Part shown: positions 24,633-32,623 of the stretch, piece after piece
Layout: every line of letters starts with the position of its first letter
Position numbering within the stretch: the stretch's first letter is position 1
Assembly (NCBI GenBank): GCA_000421045.1
Contig: ATWC01000025.1
Coordinates: forward strand, 1-46,591
Length of the DNA stretch: 46,591 nucleotides
Source of the DNA: Lachnospiraceae bacterium NK4A179
GTDB lineage: Bacteria > Bacillota > Clostridia > Lachnospirales > Lachnospiraceae
Reading direction: 5' to 3'
Position numbers and translations under genes: made by a program
Notes under the pieces: model-generated
Database searches by the model: none
What the model was told of the DNA's origin: nothing
The model's input: the letters and a program-made list of their open reading frames with translations, nothing else

Positions 24633-25190
24633 ATGAAAGATGTGTTTCCGATAGTAGAAAATAATGAAGAACAATCTCATTCCACTGATCGGGTAGAAGA
24701 AAAAACAAAAGGAACACAAAAGAAGCATAGGATTAGGAAGGGCATTCTTATTTTTATTATGGTCATCCTGATCTATGATTTGTTATGGTTTGCAGGAATG
24801 CATATTTCTTTCAACGGATATCATTTGCCTGAAGGCGCGCAGGTAGTATTGAGACCCAATATTGGTCATTTCAGCGGATGCAGCTGTGGAAATTATACGT
24901 CGATAGAAATGGTATATAAGATTCCTGAGGAGAGAATTGCTGAAGTAGAGTTTGGCAATATTAAAAATGGTTTTAATGTTGAACCTTTTAATATTCAGAC
25001 CACCAATATTCATTATACCGGTATAGAAGGCCGCTGTGGATATGTATATGATCCTAACTATCCTGAAAGATATGAAGCCTATACAGAGAACGATGGGAAT
25101 GTTTATGTTCATGTGGATAGAGTAGTGTATCATGGAGGATATGATGAGAATCCGTTAACAATCCCGTTACTACTATTTGATTTTATCTGA
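24633..25190 (+). CDS. Single-pass membrane protein of unknown function
   Basis: 185 residues: a polar, charged N-terminus (1-36), one membrane segment GILIFIMVILIYDLLWFAGM (about 37-56), then an about 130-residue domain that is probably extracytoplasmic, with Cys pairs (GCSCGNY, GRCGYVYDPNYPERY). A GTG at 24621 would add four residues. AGGTGAAAG fits ATG 24633 better. No family is recognised. Confidence 0.65.
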   Translation: MKDVFPIVENNEEQSHSTDRVEEKTKGTQKKHRIRKGILIFIMVILIYDLLWFAGMHISFNGYHLPEGAQVVLRPNIGHFSGCSCGNYTSIEMVYKIPEERIAEVEFGNIKNGFNVEPFNIQTTNIHYTGIEGRCGYVYDPNYPERYEAYTENDGNVYVHVDRVVYHGGYDENPLTIPLLLFDFI

Positions 25191-25254
25191 AAATATTTCA
25201 ACCAGCTGGGATTTGAGCTCTTATTAATTGTAGATTGGGAGGCGAGAAGAAGGT

Positions 25255-25638
25255 ATGAGTCTGATCAAAGGGCTCCATCACATTTCAATGAAATGTAATA
25301 CAGAGGAAGAACTCAATAGAGTAAAAGATTTCTATATCTCAATATTAGGTTTGGAGATAATACGCGAATGGCCGGATGGGATTATGATCGATACCGGTAA
25401 CGGATATATTGAGATTTTTACAAATGCTGATGGAGAGCATCGTTTGGGATCGATCCGTCATTTTGCGCTGCTTACTGATGATGTGGATACGATAGCAGAA
25501 AAGGTGAAGGCTGCCGGATATGAAGTGTTCGTAGAACCGATTGATAAAGTGATAGATTCAGATCCTAAGTATCCTATCAGAATGGCTTTCTGCTTTGGCC
25601 CGCTTGGCGAGCAGGTTGAGTTTTTCTGTGAAAGATAA
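25255..25638 (+). CDS. VOC-superfamily (glyoxalase-like) protein
   Basis: 127 residues forming one vicinal-oxygen-chelate unit pair. Likely metal ligands are His in LHHISMKC (8/9), Glu in YIEIF, His in IRHFALLTDD and Glu in EQVEFFCE. Members include glyoxalase I, dioxygenases and antibiotic-binding proteins; the substrate cannot be decided here. It is followed by the aminoglycoside adenylyltransferase-like gene 27 bp downstream. GGGAGG precedes ATG 25255 at a rather long distance. Confidence 0.88.
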   Translation: MSLIKGLHHISMKCNTEEELNRVKDFYISILGLEIIREWPDGIMIDTGNGYIEIFTNADGEHRLGSIRHFALLTDDVDTIAEKVKAAGYEVFVEPIDKVIDSDPKYPIRMAFCFGPLGEQVEFFCER

Positions 25639-25665
25639 TAATTTCATAAAAATGAGGAATGAAAA

Positions 25666-26547
25666 ATGCGTACAGAAAAAGAGATGATAGATCTGATCTT
25701 AAGTACTGCTAAGGAAGACGACAGGATCCGTGCTGTCTACATGAATGGATCTCGAACCAATCCCAATGCGCCAAAGGACATTTTTCAGGATTATGATATC
25801 GTTTATGTCGTAGAAGAAACCGGATCGTTTATCCGGGATAAAGAATGGATCCGCCGATTTGGCGATATCCTGTTTATGCAGTATCCGGATGAACATCCGG
25901 ACTATCCAAGTGATAAAGAAAACTCATACGGCTGGCTTATGATATTTACGGATGGGAACAGGTTGGATCTGACCGTGAAAACCATTTCTCATGCAAAGGA
26001 AAATGTTCTGGAAGACAGCCTGTGTAAGATCCTGCTTGATAAGGATAGTATTCTTCCTCCCGTTCCAGAGGCTTCGGATGAAACGCATTATATCAAAAAG
26101 CCATCACAGGAGCAGTATGCGGCGGTTTGTAATGAATTCTGGTGGTGCTTAAACAACATCGCAAAGGGGCTTTGGAGAAAGGAAGCGACATATGCCCAGG
26201 ATATGCTGAACTTTGTGGTAAGAAAGCAGCTTGAAAAGATGCTTTCCTGGAGAATCGGTGAGCAGACCGGTTATTCCGTCAGCGTTGGCAAATCCGGAAA
26301 GTATATGAATAAATGGCTCTCCGAGGAAGAATGGAAGAAGTACCTGGATACATATTGCAATGCTGATATAAACAGTATGTGGAGATCAGTGGAAACGATG
26401 TGCAGGTTGTTTTATGATACATCGAAGTGGGTGGCAGAACAAAACGGATTTCCTTTTGAAAAACAGGAAGCGGATAATAGTTTTAAATACTTTAATGCCG
26501 TAAAAGAAATGGACGAAAAAGGAAAACAAACTATTGAATATACCTGA
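25666..26547 (+). CDS. Aminoglycoside 6-adenylyltransferase-like nucleotidyltransferase (AadE/AadK family)
   Basis: The family transfers AMP from ATP to the 6-hydroxyl of streptomycin. Nucleotidyltransferase motif GSRTNPNAPKDIFQDYDIVYVV (about 28-49) has the metal-binding D-x-D in DYD. The C-terminal helical part carries NEFWWCLNNIAKGLWRKE and YAQDMLNFVVRKQLEKMLSWRIG, typical of AadE/AadK. At 293 residues it has normal length. It may be an intrinsic chromosomal copy, so actual resistance is not certain. It lies between the VOC gene and an MFS exporter. Confidence 0.9.
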   Translation: MRTEKEMIDLILSTAKEDDRIRAVYMNGSRTNPNAPKDIFQDYDIVYVVEETGSFIRDKEWIRRFGDILFMQYPDEHPDYPSDKENSYGWLMIFTDGNRLDLTVKTISHAKENVLEDSLCKILLDKDSILPPVPEASDETHYIKKPSQEQYAAVCNEFWWCLNNIAKGLWRKEATYAQDMLNFVVRKQLEKMLSWRIGEQTGYSVSVGKSGKYMNKWLSEEEWKKYLDTYCNADINSMWRSVETMCRLFYDTSKWVAEQNGFPFEKQEADNSFKYFNAVKEMDEKGKQTIEYT

Positions 26548-26608
26548 ATATGCTAAAATGAGCATTGATTACGAAATGGAGGCACCAATATGAGACTTTG
26601 CATTGCAA

Positions 26609-26716
26609 ATGCTCCGTGCAGAGCTTGAGGAGACTGCATGGAGGAACGGAAAAACGATCCGTGATCCTCAGGCTTTGCTTCTGAAATATGTATTTATAAA
26701 AGGAGCAAAGAAATGA
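26609..26716 (+). CDS. Short ORF (35 codons) coupled to the MFS gene
   Basis: ATG 26609 to TGA 26716 gives 35 residues, MLRAELEETAWRNG and onward, ending KGAKK. Its stop overlaps the MFS start as ATGA (26713-26716). A good GGAGG (26578-26582) instead serves ATG 26590, which gives only 12 codons in another frame. The coding-like composition suggests either a coupling peptide or the remnant of a frameshifted gene. Low confidence. Confidence 0.35.
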   Translation: MLRAELEETAWRNGKTIRDPQALLLKYVFIKGAKK

Positions 26717-27996
26717 ATAAGAATAAAGATATAAAATTACGTGATTTCTATATACTTTGGGGTACCCAAAGTCTGTCACAGCTTGGAAGTTCCATTACAG
26801 CATATGCATTAACGCTGTGGCTTTATGATGAGACGGGATCGTCGCTTGATACTGCGGCACTTAGGATCTCTACATATGCTCCCTATGTGCTTGTCAGCAT
26901 ATTTGCGGGAGCTCTTGCCGATAAGTTTGATAAGAAAAAGACTATGCTGATCTGCGACCTTCTGGCCGCCATCAGTACAGTAATGGTATTCGTTTTATAC
27001 AAAACGGAGCTGCTATGTGTATGGCATCTTTATCTTATCAATGCCATATCGGGACTCATGAACACCTTTCAGCAGCCTGCTTCTGAGGTGGCTTATACGA
27101 TCATCACTCCCAAGGATTGTTATCAGAAGACAGGAGTGCTTCAGGCATTATCCAGGTCAATCATAACGATAGGACATCCGATGATCGCAGCTGCTTTATA
27201 TGGGCTTGCAGGACTTGATGCTGCGATAGCTCTGGATATGGGGACTTTTCTTATAGCCTTCCTCGCACTTGCGTTGTTTATCAAGCTTACCAAAGTTTCA
27301 AGTGAAGGCACGGAAGGAAAAGGAACACTTCGTCTTGCAAAAGAAGGTTTAAGTTACCTGAAGAGTAAGCCGATGATCTTGTACGTGATCCTTTTTATGT
27401 CGGGCGTGAATCTCATATCTTCAGCCTTTGAAGCAACGCTTCCGGGATACATAATACCTAATCCACAGGGTGGGAACTATGTGCTTGGGATCGTGAGTTC
27501 CTGTTCCGGAATAGCCATGATCTTAGGGAGTCTTATCTTTGCAAAGATGCCAAAACCTAAAGACAGGGTACGGATGATCTATCTGTCCATGCTGTTCTCG
27601 CTTGGAACGGAAAACTTTATCCTGGCATTCTCAAGAAGTCCGATCCTATGGTGTATAGGGCAGATGCTTGGATGGATTTTCGTTCCGGTAATGAGTGCGA
27701 ATCAGAATGTGATCATGAGAAACGAGATACCGGTGGAACTTCAGGGCCGTGTATATGCCTGCAGAAACACGCTTCAGTTTTTCACTATACCGATAGGACT
27801 CTTTCTGGGCGGCTTTCTTGTAGACAATATTTGTGAGCCTTATATGAAAAACAGCGGGTATGCACTTTCTTTCTTTTTCGGAGAAGGAAAAGGATCAGGT
27901 GCAGCTATGGTGCTGTTCATACTGGGGATTGCAGGGACTGCGATGTGTCTTGTGTTTGGCAGGATACTAAAAAAGTACAGTTATAGCGATCAATAA
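26713..27996 (+). CDS. MFS transporter (macrolide-efflux-like)
   Basis: 427 residues with about 12 membrane segments. The motif A-like loop is GALADKFDKKKTMLICD. The overall pattern (FYILWGTQSLSQLGSSITAYAL at the start, ELQGRVYACRNTLQF in the second half) fits the MFS_3/Mef-type exporters. It probably exports a small drug-like molecule. AAAGGAG sits 6 nt before ATG 26713. The stop is followed by an inverted repeat at 28006. Confidence 0.9.
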   Translation: MNKNKDIKLRDFYILWGTQSLSQLGSSITAYALTLWLYDETGSSLDTAALRISTYAPYVLVSIFAGALADKFDKKKTMLICDLLAAISTVMVFVLYKTELLCVWHLYLINAISGLMNTFQQPASEVAYTIITPKDCYQKTGVLQALSRSIITIGHPMIAAALYGLAGLDAAIALDMGTFLIAFLALALFIKLTKVSSEGTEGKGTLRLAKEGLSYLKSKPMILYVILFMSGVNLISSAFEATLPGYIIPNPQGGNYVLGIVSSCSGIAMILGSLIFAKMPKPKDRVRMIYLSMLFSLGTENFILAFSRSPILWCIGQMLGWIFVPVMSANQNVIMRNEIPVELQGRVYACRNTLQFFTIPIGLFLGGFLVDNICEPYMKNSGYALSFFFGEGKGSGAAMVLFILGIAGTAMCLVFGRILKKYSYSDQ

Positions 27997-28005
27997 ATTA
28001 AAAAT

Positions 28006-28035
28006 AGCCGAAGGAGCAATGAAGCTCTTTCGGCT
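28006..28035. terminator. Hairpin behind the MFS gene, weak terminator
   Basis: AGCCGAA/TTCGGCT (28006-28012 with 28029-28035) encloses GAGC/GCTC. The following GTATTGT is a poor T-tract, so termination may be partial. Confidence 0.6.
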
Positions 28036-28104
28036 GTATTGTATAATAGAACATGAGTTTTTCTGAATATCAGGATCATATGAATGAAAAGAGCGGAGGT
28101 TAGA

Positions 28105-30138
28105 ATGAGAAGCTATGCATTGGGACATTCAATAAATAAGCTGGTTCACGGATGTGATTATAATCCGGATCAGTGGCTGGACCGTCCGGATATACTCAGT
28201 AAGGATATTGAGTATATGAAGGAAGCCGGGATCAATGAGGCAACACTCGGAGTTTTTTCGTGGGCGGCATATGAACCTGTTGAAGGCGAGTATCATTTCG
28301 AGTGGCTCATTGAAATAATGGACAGACTGTATGAGAACGGGATCAGTACCATCCTCGCCACTCCTTCCGGAGCGAGACCCGTCTGGATGGATCACAAGTA
28401 TCCTGAAGTCATGCGTGTGGACGGCATGGGACACAGAAACCGTCATGGATTCAGGCACAACCATTGTTTATCATCAGAAGTCTTCAGGGATAAAGTAAGG
28501 ACGATCGATACAAAGCTTGCAAAGATCGCCGGAGGTCATCCCGGGCTTATCGCGTGGCACATCTCTAACGAATTCGGAGGAGAATGTTTTTGTGATCTGT
28601 GCAAAGAGAAGTTTAGGGAATATCTCAGGAAACGGTACCACAATGACATAAATGAACTCAATCACGAATGGTGGAGTTATTTTTGGAGTGCTCAATACAA
28701 TGATTTCTCAGACATAGAACCTCCTTACATTAATGGTCAGAATGCCCTTATGGGACTGAAGATCGACTGGAGAAGATTTACATCGGCAAATTATGCGGAT
28801 TATATCTCCGTTGAGATCGATGCTATCAGAGAAGCATCGCCGAATAAGGATGTTCCGGTCACGACAAATCTTATGCAGAGGTTCTATGATATTGATTACA
28901 GGGAACTGGTCAAAAAGATAGACTTCATTTCATGGGACAGCTACCCTGCTTTCCATAATGATCACGAAAGATACGAAGATACCATGATGGAATCTGCTTT
29001 TGATCATACACTTCTGAGATGCCTTAAAAAAGACAGGCCATTCTTCCTTATGGAGAGTGCTCCCGGCCATGTTAACTGGATGAATTACAACAAATTAAAA
29101 CGGCCCGGTGTTCATGAGCAGTTCTCATGTCAGACTGTTGCGAGCGGATCTGATTCAATTCAGTATTTTCAGTGGAGATGTTCCAGGGGCGGAGCAGAAC
29201 AGTTTCACGGTGCAGTTGTTGACCATAGTGGAACTGATGATACAAGAGTATTCAGAGATGTGGCTCATTTAGGCGAGATATTATCAAAGCTTTCAGAGAT
29301 TGAAGGATCGGTAAAGAGAAATGAGGCGGCTGTCATCTTCGAATGGGATAACTGGTGGTCTATAGATGTATCCGGCGGTTTTAGCCGAGAGACAAAGAAG
29401 TATGATATCACCTGCCTTAACCACTGGAAGAGCCTGATGCCTTTTGGCGTTGAAGCGGATGTTATATCTGTTAATGATAACTTTGAAGATTACAAGCTTA
29501 TCATAGCTCCAATGCTTTTCCTTATAAGACCTGAGACCATAGAGAAGCTTAAAGGATTCGTGGAGAACGGAGGTATTCTTCTTGCAACTTATATGACAGG
29601 CTATGTTAATGAGAATTCGTTGTGTTATGAAGGCGGTTTTCCGGGTGATGGGCTGAAGGACCTGTTCGGTATTATTAATGAAGAGATAGATACTCTTTAT
29701 CCGTCGGACAAAAACGGAATCAGAATGGAAAATGAAACTCTGAAAGTAAAAGACTATGCTGAGCTTATCAAGCTCATCGATGCTGATGTGATAGGTACAT
29801 ATACGGATGATTTCTATAAGGATATGCCTGTGATCACCTGTAAGAAATATGGCAAGGGAAAAGCATATTATCAGGCAGCCAGGATCGAGAATGAAGATAT
29901 GGTTAAGTTATCAGGGAAACTCCTTGCCGAGAGTGGTATCAAAATACGCGAGCTTCCTTCCGGAATAGAGTATCATGCAAGATATGGCGATGACTGTATT
30001 TATGAGTTTTACTTCAATATAGGAGAGGAAGCGGTTGAAGTTTCAAGACTTAACGGAATAGATATGCTCACCGGAAAGGCCGTAGACGACAGTGTAACGA
30101 TCCTTCCCGGGAAATTTATTGTTCTAAAATCCAAATAA
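28105..30138 (+). CDS. GH42 beta-galactosidase
   Basis: About 677 residues with the three GH42 domains. The TIM barrel (about 10-395) has acid/base Glu156 (HISNEFGG) and nucleophile Glu317 (FFLMESAPG). A Zn-type Cys cluster is present (C121, C161, C163, C166). A trimerisation domain (about 400-600) and a small beta domain follow. No signal peptide, so it is intracellular, acting on imported galactosides from plant or host glycans. The frame starts at 28084, but GGAGGT (28095-28100) points to ATG 28105. No sugar transporter is adjacent. Confidence 0.95.
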   Translation: MRSYALGHSINKLVHGCDYNPDQWLDRPDILSKDIEYMKEAGINEATLGVFSWAAYEPVEGEYHFEWLIEIMDRLYENGISTILATPSGARPVWMDHKYPEVMRVDGMGHRNRHGFRHNHCLSSEVFRDKVRTIDTKLAKIAGGHPGLIAWHISNEFGGECFCDLCKEKFREYLRKRYHNDINELNHEWWSYFWSAQYNDFSDIEPPYINGQNALMGLKIDWRRFTSANYADYISVEIDAIREASPNKDVPVTTNLMQRFYDIDYRELVKKIDFISWDSYPAFHNDHERYEDTMMESAFDHTLLRCLKKDRPFFLMESAPGHVNWMNYNKLKRPGVHEQFSCQTVASGSDSIQYFQWRCSRGGAEQFHGAVVDHSGTDDTRVFRDVAHLGEILSKLSEIEGSVKRNEAAVIFEWDNWWSIDVSGGFSRETKKYDITCLNHWKSLMPFGVEADVISVNDNFEDYKLIIAPMLFLIRPETIEKLKGFVENGGILLATYMTGYVNENSLCYEGGFPGDGLKDLFGIINEEIDTLYPSDKNGIRMENETLKVKDYAELIKLIDADVIGTYTDDFYKDMPVITCKKYGKGKAYYQAARIENEDMVKLSGKLLAESGIKIRELPSGIEYHARYGDDCIYEFYFNIGEEAVEVSRLNGIDMLTGKAVDDSVTILPGKFIVLKSK

Positions 30139-30158
30139 CGGATATCTGTAAGGAGGGG

Positions 30159-30185
30159 ATGGCCTATTTTCGTAGTATTACTTAA
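30159..30185 (+). CDS. Candidate 8-codon leader peptide before the 30187 gene
   Basis: AGGAGGGG (30151-30158) is directly followed by ATG 30159, whose frame reads MAYFRSIT then TAA (30183-30185), one base before ATG 30187. Spacing to ATG 30159 is zero, so use of that start is doubtful. An ATT at 30166, in frame with the main gene and at ideal spacing, is an alternative start. Confidence 0.3.
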   Translation: MAYFRSIT

Positions 30186-30186
30186 T

Positions 30187-30825
30187 ATGGTTGCAGGCAT
30201 GATAGCCATAGGGATAGCGGCTTTTCTGACCTTAATAGCTATAATTCTGATAATCGTCTCGTGCGTGCGTGCTTCGTCTGCCAAAAAGGAAGGAAAAAAG
30301 ACGTCGAGAGTTGGATTGTGGGTAGGGCTTTTTATGTTAGTGAGCCCATGGATCCTGGTGGGAGTTTTTCTTATCATTGTGAAGATAGACGATAAAAAGT
30401 TTAACCGATGGGATGTCGGCAAAGAGGTGCTTGCTACGGCAGTTCTTGATGATACTTCTGATGAGCTCTATGATATGTTTGCAGATGATGTTATCAGCCG
30501 CAACAACTTAACACAGGCTGAGCTTGACTCGTTCCTTGCTGAGTGCAACATAGAGAATGATAGTGAACTTGATCTGGAGAACTATTCGGATTTTTCCGGG
30601 AAGTACAGCCATTACAGGCCTTATTCGAGTCAGGATAACGGAAGGAGACAATATTGTTTCCAATACACTATGTATGATGTCAACGATGAAGGTGGTAAGA
30701 TCACGGTTTTAGGCGTTGACGGCGATCAAGAAGATGAGAGCAAGATCGGGATTTGGTACATGACTTACATGGATGATCAGACAACATGTTCGTTCGGCGA
30801 ACCGGCACCTTCAGAGAGTCGATAA
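30187..30825 (+). CDS. Membrane protein of unknown function
   Basis: 212 residues: two membrane segments (about 2-27 and 43-66) separated by a basic loop (RASSAKKEGKKTSR), then a polar acidic domain of about 140 residues (DVGKEVLATAVLDDTSDELYDMFADDVISRNNLTQAELDSF...) resembling small extracellular lipoprotein-like domains. The nearest ribosome binding site is 28 nt before ATG 30187, so the true start may be an upstream non-ATG codon. The last 15 bp overlap the convergent HAD gene. Confidence 0.65.
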   Translation: MVAGMIAIGIAAFLTLIAIILIIVSCVRASSAKKEGKKTSRVGLWVGLFMLVSPWILVGVFLIIVKIDDKKFNRWDVGKEVLATAVLDDTSDELYDMFADDVISRNNLTQAELDSFLAECNIENDSELDLENYSDFSGKYSHYRPYSSQDNGRRQYCFQYTMYDVNDEGGKITVLGVDGDQEDESKIGIWYMTYMDDQTTCSFGEPAPSESR

Positions 30826-31494
30826 AAAACAGACCCTGCACACATCCATAGGTGTCTGTGCATGTTCAAAACCATCAAGTATCCCAACCGGCTGATGAGT
30901 TCCTTCCTTAAGGTACCATACTGCCTGAAGTGGGCGCATACCAAGGCTCTCAGCCGTTTCAAGTTCTCTGCTACCGCCGTCACCGACATACAGGCACTCT
31001 TCAGGGCTTACGCCAAGTTTATCCATACAGATCCTGAACACTTCTTTTTCAGGCTTCATTAAGCCAAGCTCACAGGACATACATACAACATCGAAAAACT
31101 CATACAGCGGGCTTTTAACTATCACATCACGTTCTTCAAAAAAACAATTGGTAAGAAGTCCTGTTTTTATCCCTATCTCCTTCAGCTTTACAAACATCGG
31201 GATAATCTCAGGATGAAGATGTTCAAAATACTCTGTTTCTGCTTTATATCGCTTATCTATTATCATATTAAAAAGCTCAACAGAATATATGGAGTTTTCT
31301 TTCATGATCCTCTCAAGAACATCCTCCAATGTCTGCCTGCCTTTAGTCCGGTCTTCATCTGTAGTATCCCATATTTCGCGGAATTTCTTTTCATCTATGC
31401 CCATATCCTTACAGATATTTCTTCCTGTATAGGTCTCTGATTCATACATGGTGACAAGAGTTTCGAACATATCACATATCACAGCTTTTATCAT
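30811..31494 (-). CDS. HAD-superfamily hydrolase
   Basis: A haloacid dehalogenase-like phosphatase. Motif I is AVICDMFETLV with the nucleophile Asp, the motif II Thr/Ser region is GLLTNCF, the motif III Lys is GLMKPEKEVF, and motif IV is CLYVGDGGSRELETAESLGM. A helical cap lies between motifs I and II. The substrate is unknown. ATG 31512 would add six residues, but AAAGGAG directly serves ATG 31494. It follows the Nudix gene by about 20 bp on the same strand and overlaps the convergent 30187 gene by 15 bp. Confidence 0.9.
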   Translation of the reverse strand: MIKAVICDMFETLVTMYESETYTGRNICKDMGIDEKKFREIWDTTDEDRTKGRQTLEDVLERIMKENSIYSVELFNMIIDKRYKAETEYFEHLHPEIIPMFVKLKEIGIKTGLLTNCFFEERDVIVKSPLYEFFDVVCMSCELGLMKPEKEVFRICMDKLGVSPEECLYVGDGGSRELETAESLGMRPLQAVWYLKEGTHQPVGILDGFEHAQTPMDVCRVCFLSTL

Positions 31495-31513
31495 CACGTC
31501 TCCTTTACTCATT

Positions 31514-32542
31514 TCAACGCAGCGTACTTATATACTTTTCAAACCTCTGGTTATGTGACTTCATTGCATCTTCTGAATCAACGTGTGTGAGGAATTGCTG
31601 CTTATCCAGCCATTTATGATCCGTGGTCTCTCCTTCCTGAAGGATTATGCGATCTTTGTCGCCGCTGACTCTTGCAAGATATGAATAAAACATTGCATGA
31701 CTTGTGTCTTTGAACAGGATATTAACAAGTTCCAATGAATCAGCTGTAAGTCCTGTCTCTTCCAGGAGTTCTCTACCGGCAGCTTCAAGCGGATCTTCTC
31801 CGCTTAATGCCGAACCGCCTGCACTTGCCTCCCAGTAGCCGGGATAAACATCCTTGCATTCACTTCTCTTCATCAGAAGATATGTTCCATCTTCATGTAA
31901 TACCAGAAGATCTACTACCAGATGGTACCTGCCATCGGGAATGTTTTTGAACTGACCAAAGCCTCTTACGAACGTCTCTCCTGTCCTGTTGCCTTCACGA
32001 TCGTACAGATCCCAGACCTCATGTCCTGCTTCTATTACAGTCTTAAGCATCCTGAGGACACGGAGTTCTCTTTTGATCATAACCTCATTGAAATAAACAT
32101 CACTTGTATAAATATCATTTGCTTCTATGGCAGTATCTATATCTACGATCCTTAATTCAAATCCGGCTTCATCTTCATAAGCATCAAGATCCTGATCGAC
32201 CAGTTCATCCTCCACATCACAGAAGTAATAATAATTCTCCTGTTCAAAAATGGTATTCTCGTCTTTGTCGCTTTTCTGTCTTCTTAAAACGCTTCCGAAT
32301 TCCTTTATACTTTCGGGGATCACGACCATTCCGGCTTCTTCCCTGACTTCACGGGCTAATGCCTGCTTTTTATCTTCGTCATCATGGATCCCGCCGCCCG
32401 GAAATTTGTAATATTTTTCCTTCCTGCTGTATACGAGAGCTAACTTATCCCCACGAACGATTATCGCTCTGGCAGAAGGTCGCCTGAATACCTTGTCTGT
32501 TTCCTTGTAATCCTTAATATCTATTTCGAATAATCTGTTCAT
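31514..32542 (-). CDS. Double-Nudix hydrolase
   Basis: 342 residues with two complete Nudix domains. Box 1 is GGIHDDE...REVREEAGM (about 50-72) and box 2 is GGSALSGE...RELLEETGL (about 240-265). Both keep the GX5EX7REUXEEXGU signature, so both may hydrolyse nucleoside-diphosphate-linked substrates. The second half resembles the isopentenyl-diphosphate-isomerase-like Nudix group (EVWDLYDREGNRTGETFVRG lead-in). The fusion may couple two house-cleaning activities. Probably co-transcribed with the HAD gene behind it; divergent to the DUF1963 gene. Confidence 0.92.
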   Translation of the reverse strand: MNRLFEIDIKDYKETDKVFRRPSARAIIVRGDKLALVYSRKEKYYKFPGGGIHDDEDKKQALAREVREEAGMVVIPESIKEFGSVLRRQKSDKDENTIFEQENYYYFCDVEDELVDQDLDAYEDEAGFELRIVDIDTAIEANDIYTSDVYFNEVMIKRELRVLRMLKTVIEAGHEVWDLYDREGNRTGETFVRGFGQFKNIPDGRYHLVVDLLVLHEDGTYLLMKRSECKDVYPGYWEASAGGSALSGEDPLEAAGRELLEETGLTADSLELVNILFKDTSHAMFYSYLARVSGDKDRIILQEGETTDHKWLDKQQFLTHVDSEDAMKSHNQRFEKYISTLR

Positions 32543-32611
32543 TCCTGATTCCTTCTTTCATCTGTTTCTACACACAAGGATAATTATATCATTCCGGACA
32601 GGGAACCATGA

Positions 32612-32617
32612 TATAAT
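32612..32617 (+). promoter_or_regulatory. -10 box placing transcript start on the ATG (possible leaderless mRNA)
   Basis: A consensus TATAAT ends 6 nt before ATG 32624, so the usual start distance of about 7 nt falls on the A of the ATG. No ribosome binding site is present. The -35 region is weak. See the findings. Confidence 0.5.
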
Positions 32618-32623
32618 CCTCTT

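Noticed and set aside
26626-26635. AGAGCTTGAG at 26626, identical to the end of guaA, as the right-hand att copy of an island
   Set aside because: A 10-bp match inside a coding-like region is expected by chance in 46 kb, and flanking bases do not match.
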